A stretch of DNA of 64,000 bases, taken from NCBI GenBank assembly GCA_934364795.1, contig CAKRMK010000011.1, positions 21,349 to 85,348 of the forward strand. Direction: 5' to 3'. The stretch is from an uncultured Blautia sp. Lineage in GTDB: Bacteria; Bacillota; Clostridia; Lachnospirales; Lachnospiraceae. Both the position numbers and the translations under genes were made by a program. Below are positions 35,061-43,523 of this stretch, one piece after another. The notes under the pieces were generated by a model that searched no databases, was not told the origin of the DNA, and saw only the letters and a list, made by a program, of their open reading frames with translations. Within the stretch, counting starts at the first letter, position 1; each line of letters begins with the position of its first letter.

Positions 35061-35957
35061 ATGAGTGAAAAAGAATTACAGGTAGAAAAACCTGAGTCTG
35101 AGCTGAAGGCCATTTGGGAATCCCTGAAAGAAAATAAAACCGCATTGGCCGGTATGTTTATTGTTATATTTTTAATTCTGGTAGCTCTGGTTACCTGGAT
35201 CGCAGATCTTGCAGGTATTCAGATCCTGCCCTATAACCCGGATATGTCCAGTATGTCAGAAAGCTTTATGACTCCATGTGCACAGCACTGGTTCGGAACA
35301 GATGAGCTGGGAAGAGATATTTTCAGCCGTGTAATTGACGGAACAAAAATCTCACTTTTTGTAGGTTTTGCAGTTGTTGTATTTTCAGCCGGTATCGGCG
35401 TTATCATTGGAGCTTTTGCCGGATATAAGGGTGGAGCTGTAGATACTGTTATCATGCGTTTTATGGACATTATGCTTTCCACGCCATCTATTCTTCTTGC
35501 AATCACTTTGATGGCTGCACTTGGAAAAGGTATGGACAAGGCAATCATTGCAATCGGTGTTGTATCCATTCCGGAATACGCACGTATTACCCGAGGCAGT
35601 GTTTTATCTGCGAAAGAAAGTGACTATGCACAGGCTGCAAAGGTCGTTGGAAATAAAGATAAGAGAATCATATTCAAGCACATTCTTCCAAACATTATTT
35701 CTCCTATTATTGTAAGAGCAACTCTTGGTGTTTCTTCTGCAATTATGGATACTGCAGCACTTGGTTTCTTAGGACTTGGTGTACAGCCGCCTATGGCAGA
35801 ATGGGGCGATATGCTTGGCCGTGCAAAAGGATATATTTTCTCTGCACCATACACTTTGATATTCCCGGGAATTGCAATCACTTTAACTGTTCTTGCATTT
35901 AACATGTTTGGTGACGGATTAAATGATGCCCTGGATCCAAAATCAAGAAAGAGATAG
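35061..35957 (+). CDS. ABC transporter permease, DppC/OppC type
   Basis: A 298-residue permease with an N-terminal cytoplasmic segment, a first helix (about 28-50), the extracytoplasmic 'WFGTDELGRDIFSRV' motif typical of OppC proteins, and an EAA loop near 'AAKVVGNKDKRIIFKHILPN'. Two adjacent ATGs exist (35058 and 35061); the second is chosen because AAGGAGGG is 6 nt from it. It is the second channel subunit of the transporter. Confidence 0.9.
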   Translation: MSEKELQVEKPESELKAIWESLKENKTALAGMFIVIFLILVALVTWIADLAGIQILPYNPDMSSMSESFMTPCAQHWFGTDELGRDIFSRVIDGTKISLFVGFAVVVFSAGIGVIIGAFAGYKGGAVDTVIMRFMDIMLSTPSILLAITLMAALGKGMDKAIIAIGVVSIPEYARITRGSVLSAKESDYAQAAKVVGNKDKRIIFKHILPNIISPIIVRATLGVSSAIMDTAALGFLGLGVQPPMAEWGDMLGRAKGYIFSAPYTLIFPGIAITLTVLAFNMFGDGLNDALDPKSRKR

Positions 35958-35970
35958 GGGGAAGAAGGGA

Positions 35971-36951
35971 ATGCTTTTAGATGTAAAAAATCTCCGCACA
36001 GAATTTAAAACAAAAAAAGGAATCGTACATGCTGTTGATGATGTGAGCTTTCATGTAGACAAAGGTGAGATTCTTGCACTGGTTGGAGAATCCGGTTCCG
36101 GTAAAAGTGTAACCTCCCTGTCTGTTATGGGACTTCTCCAGGATCCTGGAAAAATCGCAGGAGGAGAAATTTTATACAACGGCGAGGACTTAAGAAACAA
36201 AAGTAAAGAAGAATTACAGGAAATCAGAGGAAACCGTATTTCCATGATTTTCCAGGAGCCAATGACTTCACTGAATCCTGTATACAAAATTAAATATCAG
36301 ATTATGGAAAGCATTTTGCGCCACACTAAAATGAGCAAAAAAGAGGCTTATGAGCGTGCCGTGCAGATGCTGGAATTAGTTGGAATCCCTTCTGCAAGAG
36401 AAAGGGCAGAGGATTATCCCCACCAGATGAGTGGTGGTATGAGACAGCGAGTTATGATCGCCATGGCACTTGCCTGTGATCCTGAGCTTCTTATCGCAGA
36501 TGAGCCTACCACTGCACTTGACGTTACCATTCAGGCCCAGATTCTGGAACTGCTTGACAGCATGAGAAAGAAATTTAACATGGCAGTGCTTCTGATCACT
36601 CATGATATGGGTGTTGTATCAGAAATGGCAGACCGTGTAGCAGTTATGTATTGTGGAAAAATCATGGAAGAGGCAACAGCTGATGAGCTTTTTGAGAATC
36701 CTCTTCATCCATATACTATCGGTCTTCTGAAATCTATTCCAAGACTGGAAGCAGAGGATGACGGTCCTTTGTACATGATTAAGGGAATGGTTCCCAACCC
36801 GTTACATATGCCGGCTGGATGTCCGTTCTCTGACCGTTGTGAAAACTGCATGGAAAGATGTAAAAAAGAAATGCCGCAGTTAAAAGAATATAACGGTCAC
36901 AAAGTAAGATGCTTTTTACAGGAAGAAGGAAAGGAGGGAGCTGCCAAATGA
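35971..36951 (+). CDS. ABC transporter ATPase, DppD/OppD type
   Basis: A 326-residue ATPase with Walker [10 protein letters not shown] loop '[12 protein letters not shown]', signature MSGGMRQRV and Walker B LLIADEP. The C-terminal oligopeptide-transporter domain has the clustered cysteines [15 protein letters not shown], a likely iron-sulphur site in this family. The start at 35971 follows AGGGGG by 9 nt. Its stop overlaps the next ATPase start by ATGA. It forms a heterodimer with the OppF-like protein to power import. Confidence 0.93.
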   Translation: MLLDVKNLRTEFKTKKGIVHAVDDVSFHVDKGEILALVGESGSGKSVTSLSVMGLLQDPGKIAGGEILYNGEDLRNKSKEELQEIRGNRISMIFQEPMTSLNPVYKIKYQIMESILRHTKMSKKEAYERAVQMLELVGIPSARERAEDYPHQMSGGMRQRVMIAMALACDPELLIADEPTTALDVTIQAQILELLDSMRKKFNMAVLLITHDMGVVSEMADRVAVMYCGKIMEEATADELFENPLHPYTIGLLKSIPRLEAEDDGPLYMIKGMVPNPLHMPAGCPFSDRCENCMERCKKEMPQLKEYNGHKVRCFLQEEGKEGAAK

Positions 36952-37919
36952 GTGAAGTACTTCTTGAAACCAAAAATCTTTCCAAATACTTTAATCTTGG
37001 AAGCGGATTTTTCGGAAGAAACAAAAAGATTCTGAAAGCCGTTGATCAGATATCTTTTTCCATTAACAAAGGCGAGGCTTTCGGTCTGGTTGGTGAGTCT
37101 GGATGCGGAAAAACCACAGTAGGAAAAATGCTGGTAGACCTTTACCGTCCAACAAGCGGACAGATTCTTTTTGAAGGAAAAGACCTGACAGCACTTCCGG
37201 AAAATCAGAGAAGAGAATATTGTACCAGTATTCAGCTTATTTTCCAGGATCCTTATGCATCCCTGAATCCAAAGATGACCATCGGTGATATTATTGCCGA
37301 GCCGATGATCATTAACCATATTCTTCCTGCAAATGAAGTGGAAGGAAGAGTAAAAGAGCTGCTGAATAAAGTAGGTCTTGCTTATCATCAGAGAAACCGT
37401 TACCCTCATGAGTTTTCCGGTGGTCAGAGACAGAGGGTTGGAATTGCAAGAGCACTTGCAGTAAATCCGAAACTGATCGTGTGTGATGAGCCTGTTTCTG
37501 CACTGGATGTTTCCATTCAGGCACAGGTTTTGAACCTTCTGGATGAGCTGAAAGAGGAAATGGATCTGACTTATCTGTTTATTGCACATGGATTGAATGT
37601 TGTAAAACATATCAGTGACCGTGTTGGTGTTATGTATCTTGGAAAGCTGGTGGAGATCGCACCGAAGAAAGAGCTTTACAAGAATCCCCTTCACCCGTAT
37701 ACAAGGGCACTGCTTTCCGCAGCACCGGTGATCGGGGAGAAAAATACAAAGAATCGAATCATCTTATCAGGAGATGTACCAAGCCCTATCAACCCGCCAG
37801 AAGGCTGCAGATTCCACAGCAGATGTTATGAGAAAGATGGTCAGTGTCCGAATTATCAGCCGGAATTAAAAGAGGTGACTCCGGGACATTTTGTGGCTTG
37901 CTGTCACTTTGAGAAGTGA
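36948..37919 (+). CDS. ABC transporter ATPase, DppF/OppF type
   Basis: A 323-residue ATPase with Walker A GESGCGKTT, Q loop 'LIFQDPYASLNP', signature FSGGQRQRV and Walker B LIVCDEP, and the C-terminal Cys cluster GCRFHSRCYEKDGQC. The ATG at 36948 overlaps the preceding stop (ATGA), with AAGGAGGG upstream. It completes the five-subunit importer; the enzymes encoded next (GH29, GH106-like) lack signal peptides and so act on what it brings in. Confidence 0.93.
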   Translation: MSEVLLETKNLSKYFNLGSGFFGRNKKILKAVDQISFSINKGEAFGLVGESGCGKTTVGKMLVDLYRPTSGQILFEGKDLTALPENQRREYCTSIQLIFQDPYASLNPKMTIGDIIAEPMIINHILPANEVEGRVKELLNKVGLAYHQRNRYPHEFSGGQRQRVGIARALAVNPKLIVCDEPVSALDVSIQAQVLNLLDELKEEMDLTYLFIAHGLNVVKHISDRVGVMYLGKLVEIAPKKELYKNPLHPYTRALLSAAPVIGEKNTKNRIILSGDVPSPINPPEGCRFHSRCYEKDGQCPNYQPELKEVTPGHFVACCHFEK

Positions 37920-37920
37920 T

Positions 37921-37976
37921 GATACCTTATCATGCAAACGTAAAAGGTTTTTTGGCCTTTTGCCCCTGATATGATC
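37921..37976. repeat. Dispersed palindromic repeat, family A copy
   Basis: On the minus strand: ATATCAGGGGCAAAAGG, an AAAAGG/CCTTTT stem, then GCATGATAAGGTATC. It sits between the transporter and the fucosidase genes and could act as an RNA-stabilising or attenuating hairpin. Confidence 0.5.
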
Positions 37977-38014
37977 AAAATAAAATTTATAATTTACAGG
38001 AGAGGGATAAGAAA

Positions 38015-39262
38015 ATGACAGATACAAGAAAAGATTGGTTTAGAGAAGCGAAATACGGACTTTTCATGCATTGGGGACTTTACTCTATTTTAGCCGGAGA
38101 ATACAAAGGCGTAAAAACAGACAGAATTGCTGAGTGGATCATGAATTACCTTCACATCCCGGCACCGGAATATGAAAAACTGGCAGAGCTTTTTAACCCG
38201 CAGAGCTTTAATGCTGACGAGATCGTTCGTATGGCAAAAGAAGAGTGGGGCATGAAATACATGGTATTTACCACAAAACATCACGAAGGTTTTGCAATGT
38301 GGGACAGCGCATGCTCTGATTACAATGTTGTGAAAGCATCCCCATACGGAAAAGACATTCTGAAAGAGCTTCAGCTTGCATGTGAAAAATATGACATGAG
38401 ACTGGGACTTTATTATTCACAGGCTCAGGACTGGGATGATCCGGATGGATTTATGTACGGACAGGACAGCTCTGTGAAAGATTTTGACGCATATCTGGAA
38501 AGAAAATGTATTCCGCAGTTAAAAGAGCTTCTTACCCAGTATGGAAAAATTTCTATTATCTGGTTTGATACTCCAATGGAAATGACCGAAGCACAGTCAG
38601 CGCGCCTTGCAGAACTGGTACACAGCTTACAGCCAGATTGCCTGATCAGCGGACGTATTGGAAACGGACTTGGGGATTACATGACCACAGGAGATAACTT
38701 TATCCCAAGACTGCCAATCGAAAGAGACTGGGAAGTACCGGCAACTCTTAATGATACCTGGGGCTTCAATAAAGATGACCATAACTGGAAAGATCCTGAT
38801 GAGCTTTTACGTCTCCTTCTGAAGATTGTAAGCCGTGGCGGAAATTATCTTCTGAACATCGGACCGGACAAAGACGGAAATGTTCCGAAAGAGAGCATCC
38901 GTATTCTGTCTGAAGTTGGAAAATATGTCCGTGAAAATGAAGAGGCAATTTTCGGAACAAAATGCGTAGGCGTTTATCCATATGAACTTCAGTGGGCTGA
39001 GCTTACCGGCAAAGACCACAAACTTTATGTACATATGCTTGCACCGAGAATGCGTATTGAACTTCTTGGAATTGCAAACAGCGTAAAGGGCGCATATTTA
39101 GTGAAAGATCATACTCCGCTTGAAGTTTGTGCAAGAAAAGTCTGCGAAGGTGACAGCATTATTGAGGTTGAATTAACGGAAGAGTTAAGAAAGAGCAGAT
39201 ATTATGCTGTTTGCATTGAGCTTGGAGAAGCTGAACCTGTTTTTGAAGAAATCAGAGGATGA
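38015..39262 (+). CDS. GH29 alpha-L-fucosidase (cytoplasmic)
   Basis: A 415-residue glycosidase. The GH29 fold is marked by KYGLFMHWG (13-21), 'TTKHHEGFAMW' (86-96), 'LGLYYS' (130-135), the nucleophile motif IIWFD with Asp185, and 'GGNYLLNIGPDKDG' (275-288). The family hydrolyses alpha-linked L-fucose with retention. There is no signal peptide, so it works inside the cell on imported fucosyl oligosaccharides. It is somewhat shorter than typical GH29 enzymes, with a small C-terminal domain. GGAGAGGG precedes the start; it is 21 nt upstream of the GH106-like gene. Confidence 0.88.
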   Translation: MTDTRKDWFREAKYGLFMHWGLYSILAGEYKGVKTDRIAEWIMNYLHIPAPEYEKLAELFNPQSFNADEIVRMAKEEWGMKYMVFTTKHHEGFAMWDSACSDYNVVKASPYGKDILKELQLACEKYDMRLGLYYSQAQDWDDPDGFMYGQDSSVKDFDAYLERKCIPQLKELLTQYGKISIIWFDTPMEMTEAQSARLAELVHSLQPDCLISGRIGNGLGDYMTTGDNFIPRLPIERDWEVPATLNDTWGFNKDDHNWKDPDELLRLLLKIVSRGGNYLLNIGPDKDGNVPKESIRILSEVGKYVRENEEAIFGTKCVGVYPYELQWAELTGKDHKLYVHMLAPRMRIELLGIANSVKGAYLVKDHTPLEVCARKVCEGDSIIEVELTEELRKSRYYAVCIELGEAEPVFEEIRG

Positions 39263-39283
39263 TGAGAAAAGAGGAACAATAGG

Positions 39284-41992
39284 ATGGAGAACCGGAATCA
39301 CCAGATCATGGAAATGATGACCAATCCACCTGATAGCACAAGAGTTTGTACAAGATGGTGGTGGTTTGGCTGTGCAGTTACCCGTGAGGAAATTACAAGA
39401 GAACTGGATTTTATGAAAGAAGCAGGAATTGGCGGCGTGGAGCTGCAGATCCTGTACCCTGTAGAGCCGGATGATCCGGAAAAAAATGTAAAGAACCATT
39501 TTTATTTGTCTCCGGAATATTTTGATTATATTGCTTTTGCAGCAGAAGAAGCGCACAAAAGAAATATGACATTTGATATGACACTTGGTTCTTCCTGGCC
39601 TTTTGGCGGTCCTTTTGTCCCGGAAGAATTAAGTGCCCCAAATATAATTCCGTACACCATTGATGTGGAAGGCCCCTGTGAGTTTTCTTATGATTTTACT
39701 ACAAGACTTTATGGAAAATGTGTGGGCTGTGTCATCGGAAAAATGGAACATTCCAAAATGGTGCCGGAAACCATACAGGACATTACAGATCTGGTAAAAG
39801 ATAAATATCTGTTTAACTGGGAATGGGGAAAGGAACTGGAGAAAATAAAGGTTCCAGAAGGCAGTTATAAAATTGTTATTTTTATATCAAATGACAAAAG
39901 ACAGACTGTATTGAAGCCTCTTCCTGGGGGAGACGGACTGATCATCGACCATGACAGAAAAGATGCACTTCGGTTTTTCCTGGAGCAGGGCGGTGATCCT
40001 ATTGAGAAAAATGCAGGCAAATGGATCCGGTCTTATTTCTGTGATTCCATTGAAGTATTTGGACAAAACTGGACAGATATCATTTATGAGGAATTCAGAA
40101 AAAGAAGAGGATATGAACTTCGTCCTTACATTTATGCATTGTGGGGCGAAATTGAGGGAATGACAGATCTTGTCCGCTATGATTTCAACAAAACTCTGGG
40201 CGAGCTGACCGTGGAAAACTTTTTCCAGGAGCTTACAAAGTGGTGCCATGAAAATGGCAAAACTTCCAGGATCCAGGCTCACGGAACCTGGGGAGATATT
40301 CTGAAAGCCTATGGCGCGGCAGATGTGCCGGAAGGTGAAACCTTTTCTGCTTTTGACAGATACGAGGTAAACACCATCCACCGCAGGCTGGCATCTTCTT
40401 CAGGACATATTTACGGGAAAAAGATTATTTCAAATGAGTCCTTTACCTGGCTTCGTTTCCCCAGATATATTGTAACACTGGAAATCATGAAGGCAGCAGT
40501 AGACAGCATTTTCCTGGATGGCATGAATCAGATCATCAATCATGGTTATGCTTATTCGCCGGAAAATGCAGGTCATCCGGGATGGAGCTTTTATGCATCC
40601 AGTCAGATCAATCATGAAAATACCTGGTGGAAACATTATCCCCATATGAGTGATTACATTCATCGTGTATGTACCTTTTTACAGAAAGGCAAAACAAAGG
40701 TTCCTCTTGCAATTTATTTACCACAACCTGATATCTGGGCAGAAAATCCAATGTCCGATATTCATATCGGCATGAAGCTGGAGGAACGTCTCACCACTGC
40801 TATGGTGGATGGAATCCAGAAAGCAGGATTCTGGTTTGATTATGTGAATGATGAGGCATTGGAAGATCTGGAGAGCCGCGGTTATCAGGCATTATTGCTT
40901 TTGGAAACGGACCGGCTCCCGGCAGAAAGTGCAAAAGATATTGAAAAATTTGCACAGTCTGGAAGGAAAGTAATCTGCAAGGGACATACACCTCTTAAAA
41001 GCTGCGGATTGCTGAAGTTTGAGGAAAACAGCCAATACGTAAAAGAAGTTTTTAACCGGATGCTGGAAAAACAGGAGTGTATCTGTACAGCGGACAGTCT
41101 GGAAGCTGTAGTTGCCGCACTTAATTCCTGTGTGGAAAAAGATGTGGTGCTAAAGGTGCATAAGGGGAAAATTGGTTATGTGCATCAGCAGGATGTGGAT
41201 ACTGATATTTATTTCCTTTCCAATATCAGCCGGGAATGGTGCAAAGAAGAAGTTACTTTCTGTGGACAGACTGAAAATGTGATGGTGCTGGATCTTATGA
41301 ATGGAAAGACCAGAGCAGTCAGCGAGGTAAGAAAAGAGGAAAAGGGAACCACAATTTCTCTTACTTTCAAGCCTTTTGAGTCTCTGGTATTTGTGTTTGG
41401 AAAAAATATTCAGGATGAAGTAACAGTAAATCCGGCAAAGGATGCCCTCCAGGAGAATTTCACCGGAGAGCTGGATATTTCCGAAAACTGGACTTTAAAT
41501 GTGGAGGCACTTCATTTCCACAGAGAATATGAAAAACTGGAAAGCTGGGAAAAGAATGAAGCTTTGAAATATTATTCCGGCGGGGGAGAATACGAGAAGA
41601 AATTTGTTCTTTCACAGGAAGAACTGGATGAGATGGATGGGAAAAAGGTATTTCTTGGTCTGGAGCATCTGGGGGAAACGGCAGCAGTCAATGTAAATGG
41701 CGTGGCAGCAGGTGTGATCCTGATGCATCCTCATATGCTTGAAATTACCGGTCTATTGAAAGCCGGAGAGAATATACTGAAGATTACAGCTGAAAATCTT
41801 CTCATCAATCAGGCAATTGATCCCCAGCATCAGCCGGAAACAATAAAAGAAACAATTATTCCACAGTGGCCTTATAATACAGGGCATTTGAACCAGGGAA
41901 GGGCAGAACGTGTTCTGAACTGGAGGGAACGCCAGATGGTGAAAGAGCCGGTCGCTTCCGGAATCTGGGGGAAAGTTGTGGTGAGGTATTAG
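39284..41992 (+). CDS. Cytoplasmic GH106-like glycoside hydrolase
   Basis: A 902-residue enzyme without signal peptide. Near the start is TRWWWFG (23-29) and 'EAGIGGVELQIL' (46-57), the GH106 opening. Acidic motifs DSIE (254-257, followed by WTDIIYEEFRKRRGYE), PEGE (349-352) and NES (384-386) line up with those of the secreted homologue at 4.4-7.7 kb. The C-terminal 170 residues form a GH2-like beta-sandwich ('FLGLEHLGETAAVNVNG'). GH106 members are alpha-L-rhamnosidases, but the family is broad and the sugar released here is inferred. It is the last gene of the transporter operon, acting next to the fucosidase. Confidence 0.75.
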   Translation: MENRNHQIMEMMTNPPDSTRVCTRWWWFGCAVTREEITRELDFMKEAGIGGVELQILYPVEPDDPEKNVKNHFYLSPEYFDYIAFAAEEAHKRNMTFDMTLGSSWPFGGPFVPEELSAPNIIPYTIDVEGPCEFSYDFTTRLYGKCVGCVIGKMEHSKMVPETIQDITDLVKDKYLFNWEWGKELEKIKVPEGSYKIVIFISNDKRQTVLKPLPGGDGLIIDHDRKDALRFFLEQGGDPIEKNAGKWIRSYFCDSIEVFGQNWTDIIYEEFRKRRGYELRPYIYALWGEIEGMTDLVRYDFNKTLGELTVENFFQELTKWCHENGKTSRIQAHGTWGDILKAYGAADVPEGETFSAFDRYEVNTIHRRLASSSGHIYGKKIISNESFTWLRFPRYIVTLEIMKAAVDSIFLDGMNQIINHGYAYSPENAGHPGWSFYASSQINHENTWWKHYPHMSDYIHRVCTFLQKGKTKVPLAIYLPQPDIWAENPMSDIHIGMKLEERLTTAMVDGIQKAGFWFDYVNDEALEDLESRGYQALLLLETDRLPAESAKDIEKFAQSGRKVICKGHTPLKSCGLLKFEENSQYVKEVFNRMLEKQECICTADSLEAVVAALNSCVEKDVVLKVHKGKIGYVHQQDVDTDIYFLSNISREWCKEEVTFCGQTENVMVLDLMNGKTRAVSEVRKEEKGTTISLTFKPFESLVFVFGKNIQDEVTVNPAKDALQENFTGELDISENWTLNVEALHFHREYEKLESWEKNEALKYYSGGGEYEKKFVLSQEELDEMDGKKVFLGLEHLGETAAVNVNGVAAGVILMHPHMLEITGLLKAGENILKITAENLLINQAIDPQHQPETIKETIIPQWPYNTGHLNQGRAERVLNWRERQMVKEPVASGIWGKVVVRY

Positions 41993-42001
41993 AATCTGTT
42001 T

Positions 42002-42349
42002 TGCACATGGTTTGGTATTAAATCGGACGCAGAAAACAACGATGGCATATTGACAAAAGAAGTGCTGGCAGAGTGGAAAAGGCAGCAGGTCATGCAGGGA
42101 GTAGCGCCGGGAACTGTGACGAACCGGGTGGTGAAAATCAACCATTTTCTCCGGTATATGGGATTGGGAGAGCTGTGTTTTCAAAATGGCGGCAGACAAA
42201 ATCTTACAGGAATGAGATTTGGGAATCTGATTGCAGTAGAACCATTGAAAGAAAGAACTTCTGACAGGAGTGTTTATTGGAAATCCATATGGACAAGAGA
42301 GCAAAGTCCCGAGTACCGCAAATACTGGGGACTTTTTCCTGTATTTTGA
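42002..42349 (+). pseudogene. Decayed integrase / AP2-HNH-like mosaic
   Basis: A frame runs from just after the glycosidase stop to 42349 with no start signal. Its first part (about 42041-42165) reads LTKEVLAEWKRQQVMQ, then 'GVAPGTVTNRVVKINHFLRY', like the N-terminal core-binding domain of a tyrosine recombinase. It then switches to 'NLTGMRFGNLIAVEPLKER' and 'SVYWK', the opening of phage AP2/HNH-type DNA-binding proteins. Each is only a fragment, joined in frame, and the tail runs into the operon terminator. The likely origin is a degraded mobile element. Confidence 0.6.
42303..42336 (+). terminator. Terminator of the glycan-use operon
   Basis: AAAGTCCCGAGTA / TACTGGGGACTTT pairs with one mismatch and is followed by TTTTT. 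It lies about 310 nt beyond the GH106-like stop, inside the decayed remnant. Confidence 0.88.
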
Positions 42350-42474
42350 AAAAAATGGTTCTACAACACTTTTTATTGAATTTATTCTGTGTTACAATGT
42401 AGCAAATTTAATGTCTAAGGATTATAATTTGATTACATGAAAATAAAAAAATTGAGTATTAAGGAGTGAACATT

Positions 42475-43380
42475 ATGTCAGAAAGTATGAAAGATTACGA
42501 AGCTGAACTGGAAGCTTCTTTTAAGAAAATTGAAGAAGGTGATATTCTCACCGGAACAGTTGTAAGTGTAGATGATAAAGAGATTATTGTAGATTTGAAA
42601 TATTATGCAGAGGGAATCATCCCGGTTGAGGATTACAGCAGAGAACCTGGTTTTAATGTGAAGGAAGAAGTTCATCCTGGAGATGAAGTTTCCGCAACTG
42701 TTGTAAGAACAGACGATGGAAATGGAAACATTCTTTTATCAAAAGTAGAGGCAACAGATGTTCTTGCATGGGACAAATTAAAGGAGCTGAAAGCTTCCGG
42801 TGAAGTTCTTGACGTAGTAGTAAAAGGCGTGGTAAACGGCGGTGCAGTAGCTTATGTGGAAGGCGTCCGCGGTTTTATTCCGGCATCCAAGCTTGCACTT
42901 AACTATGTGGAAGATACTAACGAATATCTGAACAAACGTATTCAGGTACAGGTTATTGATGTAAATAAAGATGACAAAAAACTGATCCTTTCTGCAAAAG
43001 AGATTTTAAGACAGAAAGCAGAAGAGGAAAGAAAGAATAAAATTTCCAACATTCAGCCAGGCTTTGTTACAGAAGGAACTGTGGAAAGCCTTCAGCCATA
43101 CGGCGCTTTCGTTGATCTTGGAAACGGTGTATCCGGTCTGGTCCATATTTCCCAGATCTGTGAAAAAAGAATCCGCAAACCATCTGAAGTTCTTGCAGTT
43201 GGCGATAAAGTGAAGGTAAAAGTAACTGCAGTAAAAGATGGAAAATTAAGTCTTAGCATTAAAGAAGCTACTGACATGATGGCAAAAGAAGTGGAAGAGG
43301 AAGAAATTATGATTCCGCAGTCAGGGGAAGAGGCAACCACAACACTTGGCTCTTTATTTGCAAATATTAAGCTGAATTGA
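42475..43380 (+). CDS. S1-domain RNA-binding protein (ribosomal protein S1-like)
   Basis: A 301-residue protein with three S1 domains: about 20-88 ('GDILTGTVVSVDDKEIIVDL'), 105-172 and 190-262 ('GFVTEGTVESLQPYGAFVDL', 'GLVHISQICEKRI'), then an acidic tail. Such short S1 proteins in Clostridia bind RNA and may aid translation, but they have fewer domains than the six-domain Proteobacterial S1. The start is ATG 42475 with AAGGAG 8 nt upstream. A TACAAT (42393-42398) lies about 75 nt upstream. It is a single-gene unit. Confidence 0.9.
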   Translation: MSESMKDYEAELEASFKKIEEGDILTGTVVSVDDKEIIVDLKYYAEGIIPVEDYSREPGFNVKEEVHPGDEVSATVVRTDDGNGNILLSKVEATDVLAWDKLKELKASGEVLDVVVKGVVNGGAVAYVEGVRGFIPASKLALNYVEDTNEYLNKRIQVQVIDVNKDDKKLILSAKEILRQKAEEERKNKISNIQPGFVTEGTVESLQPYGAFVDLGNGVSGLVHISQICEKRIRKPSEVLAVGDKVKVKVTAVKDGKLSLSIKEATDMMAKEVEEEEIMIPQSGEEATTTLGSLFANIKLN

Positions 43381-43419
43381 AATCATTGAAATGCTATAGA
43401 AAACTTGCAGATATTAACC

Positions 43420-43502
43420 AGAGCCTGTTTGAAAAATTATTCCCGTAATCTGCATGCCCTGCTTTGCAGTATCTTGCAGAAAGCCTTTTTCAAACATGCT
43501 CT
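43420..43502. repeat. MITE-like inverted repeat
   Basis: Outer arms AGAGCCTGTTTGAAAAA (43420-43436) and TTTTTCAAACATGCTCT (43486-43502) match at 16 of 17 positions. A second pair TCTGCA/TGCAGA (43449-43454, 43475-43480) lies within. No reading frame is inside. The element fills the gap between the S1-domain gene and the pyrophosphatase gene. Confidence 0.7.
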
Positions 43503-43523
43503 AATTCAGAAGGAAGAATGTGA

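Noticed and set aside
32355..37919. Dipeptide or nickel importer
   Set aside because: The subunit families allow this, but the adjacent GH29 and GH106-like enzymes in the same operon make an oligosaccharide substrate more likely; peptide uptake cannot be ruled out from sequence alone.
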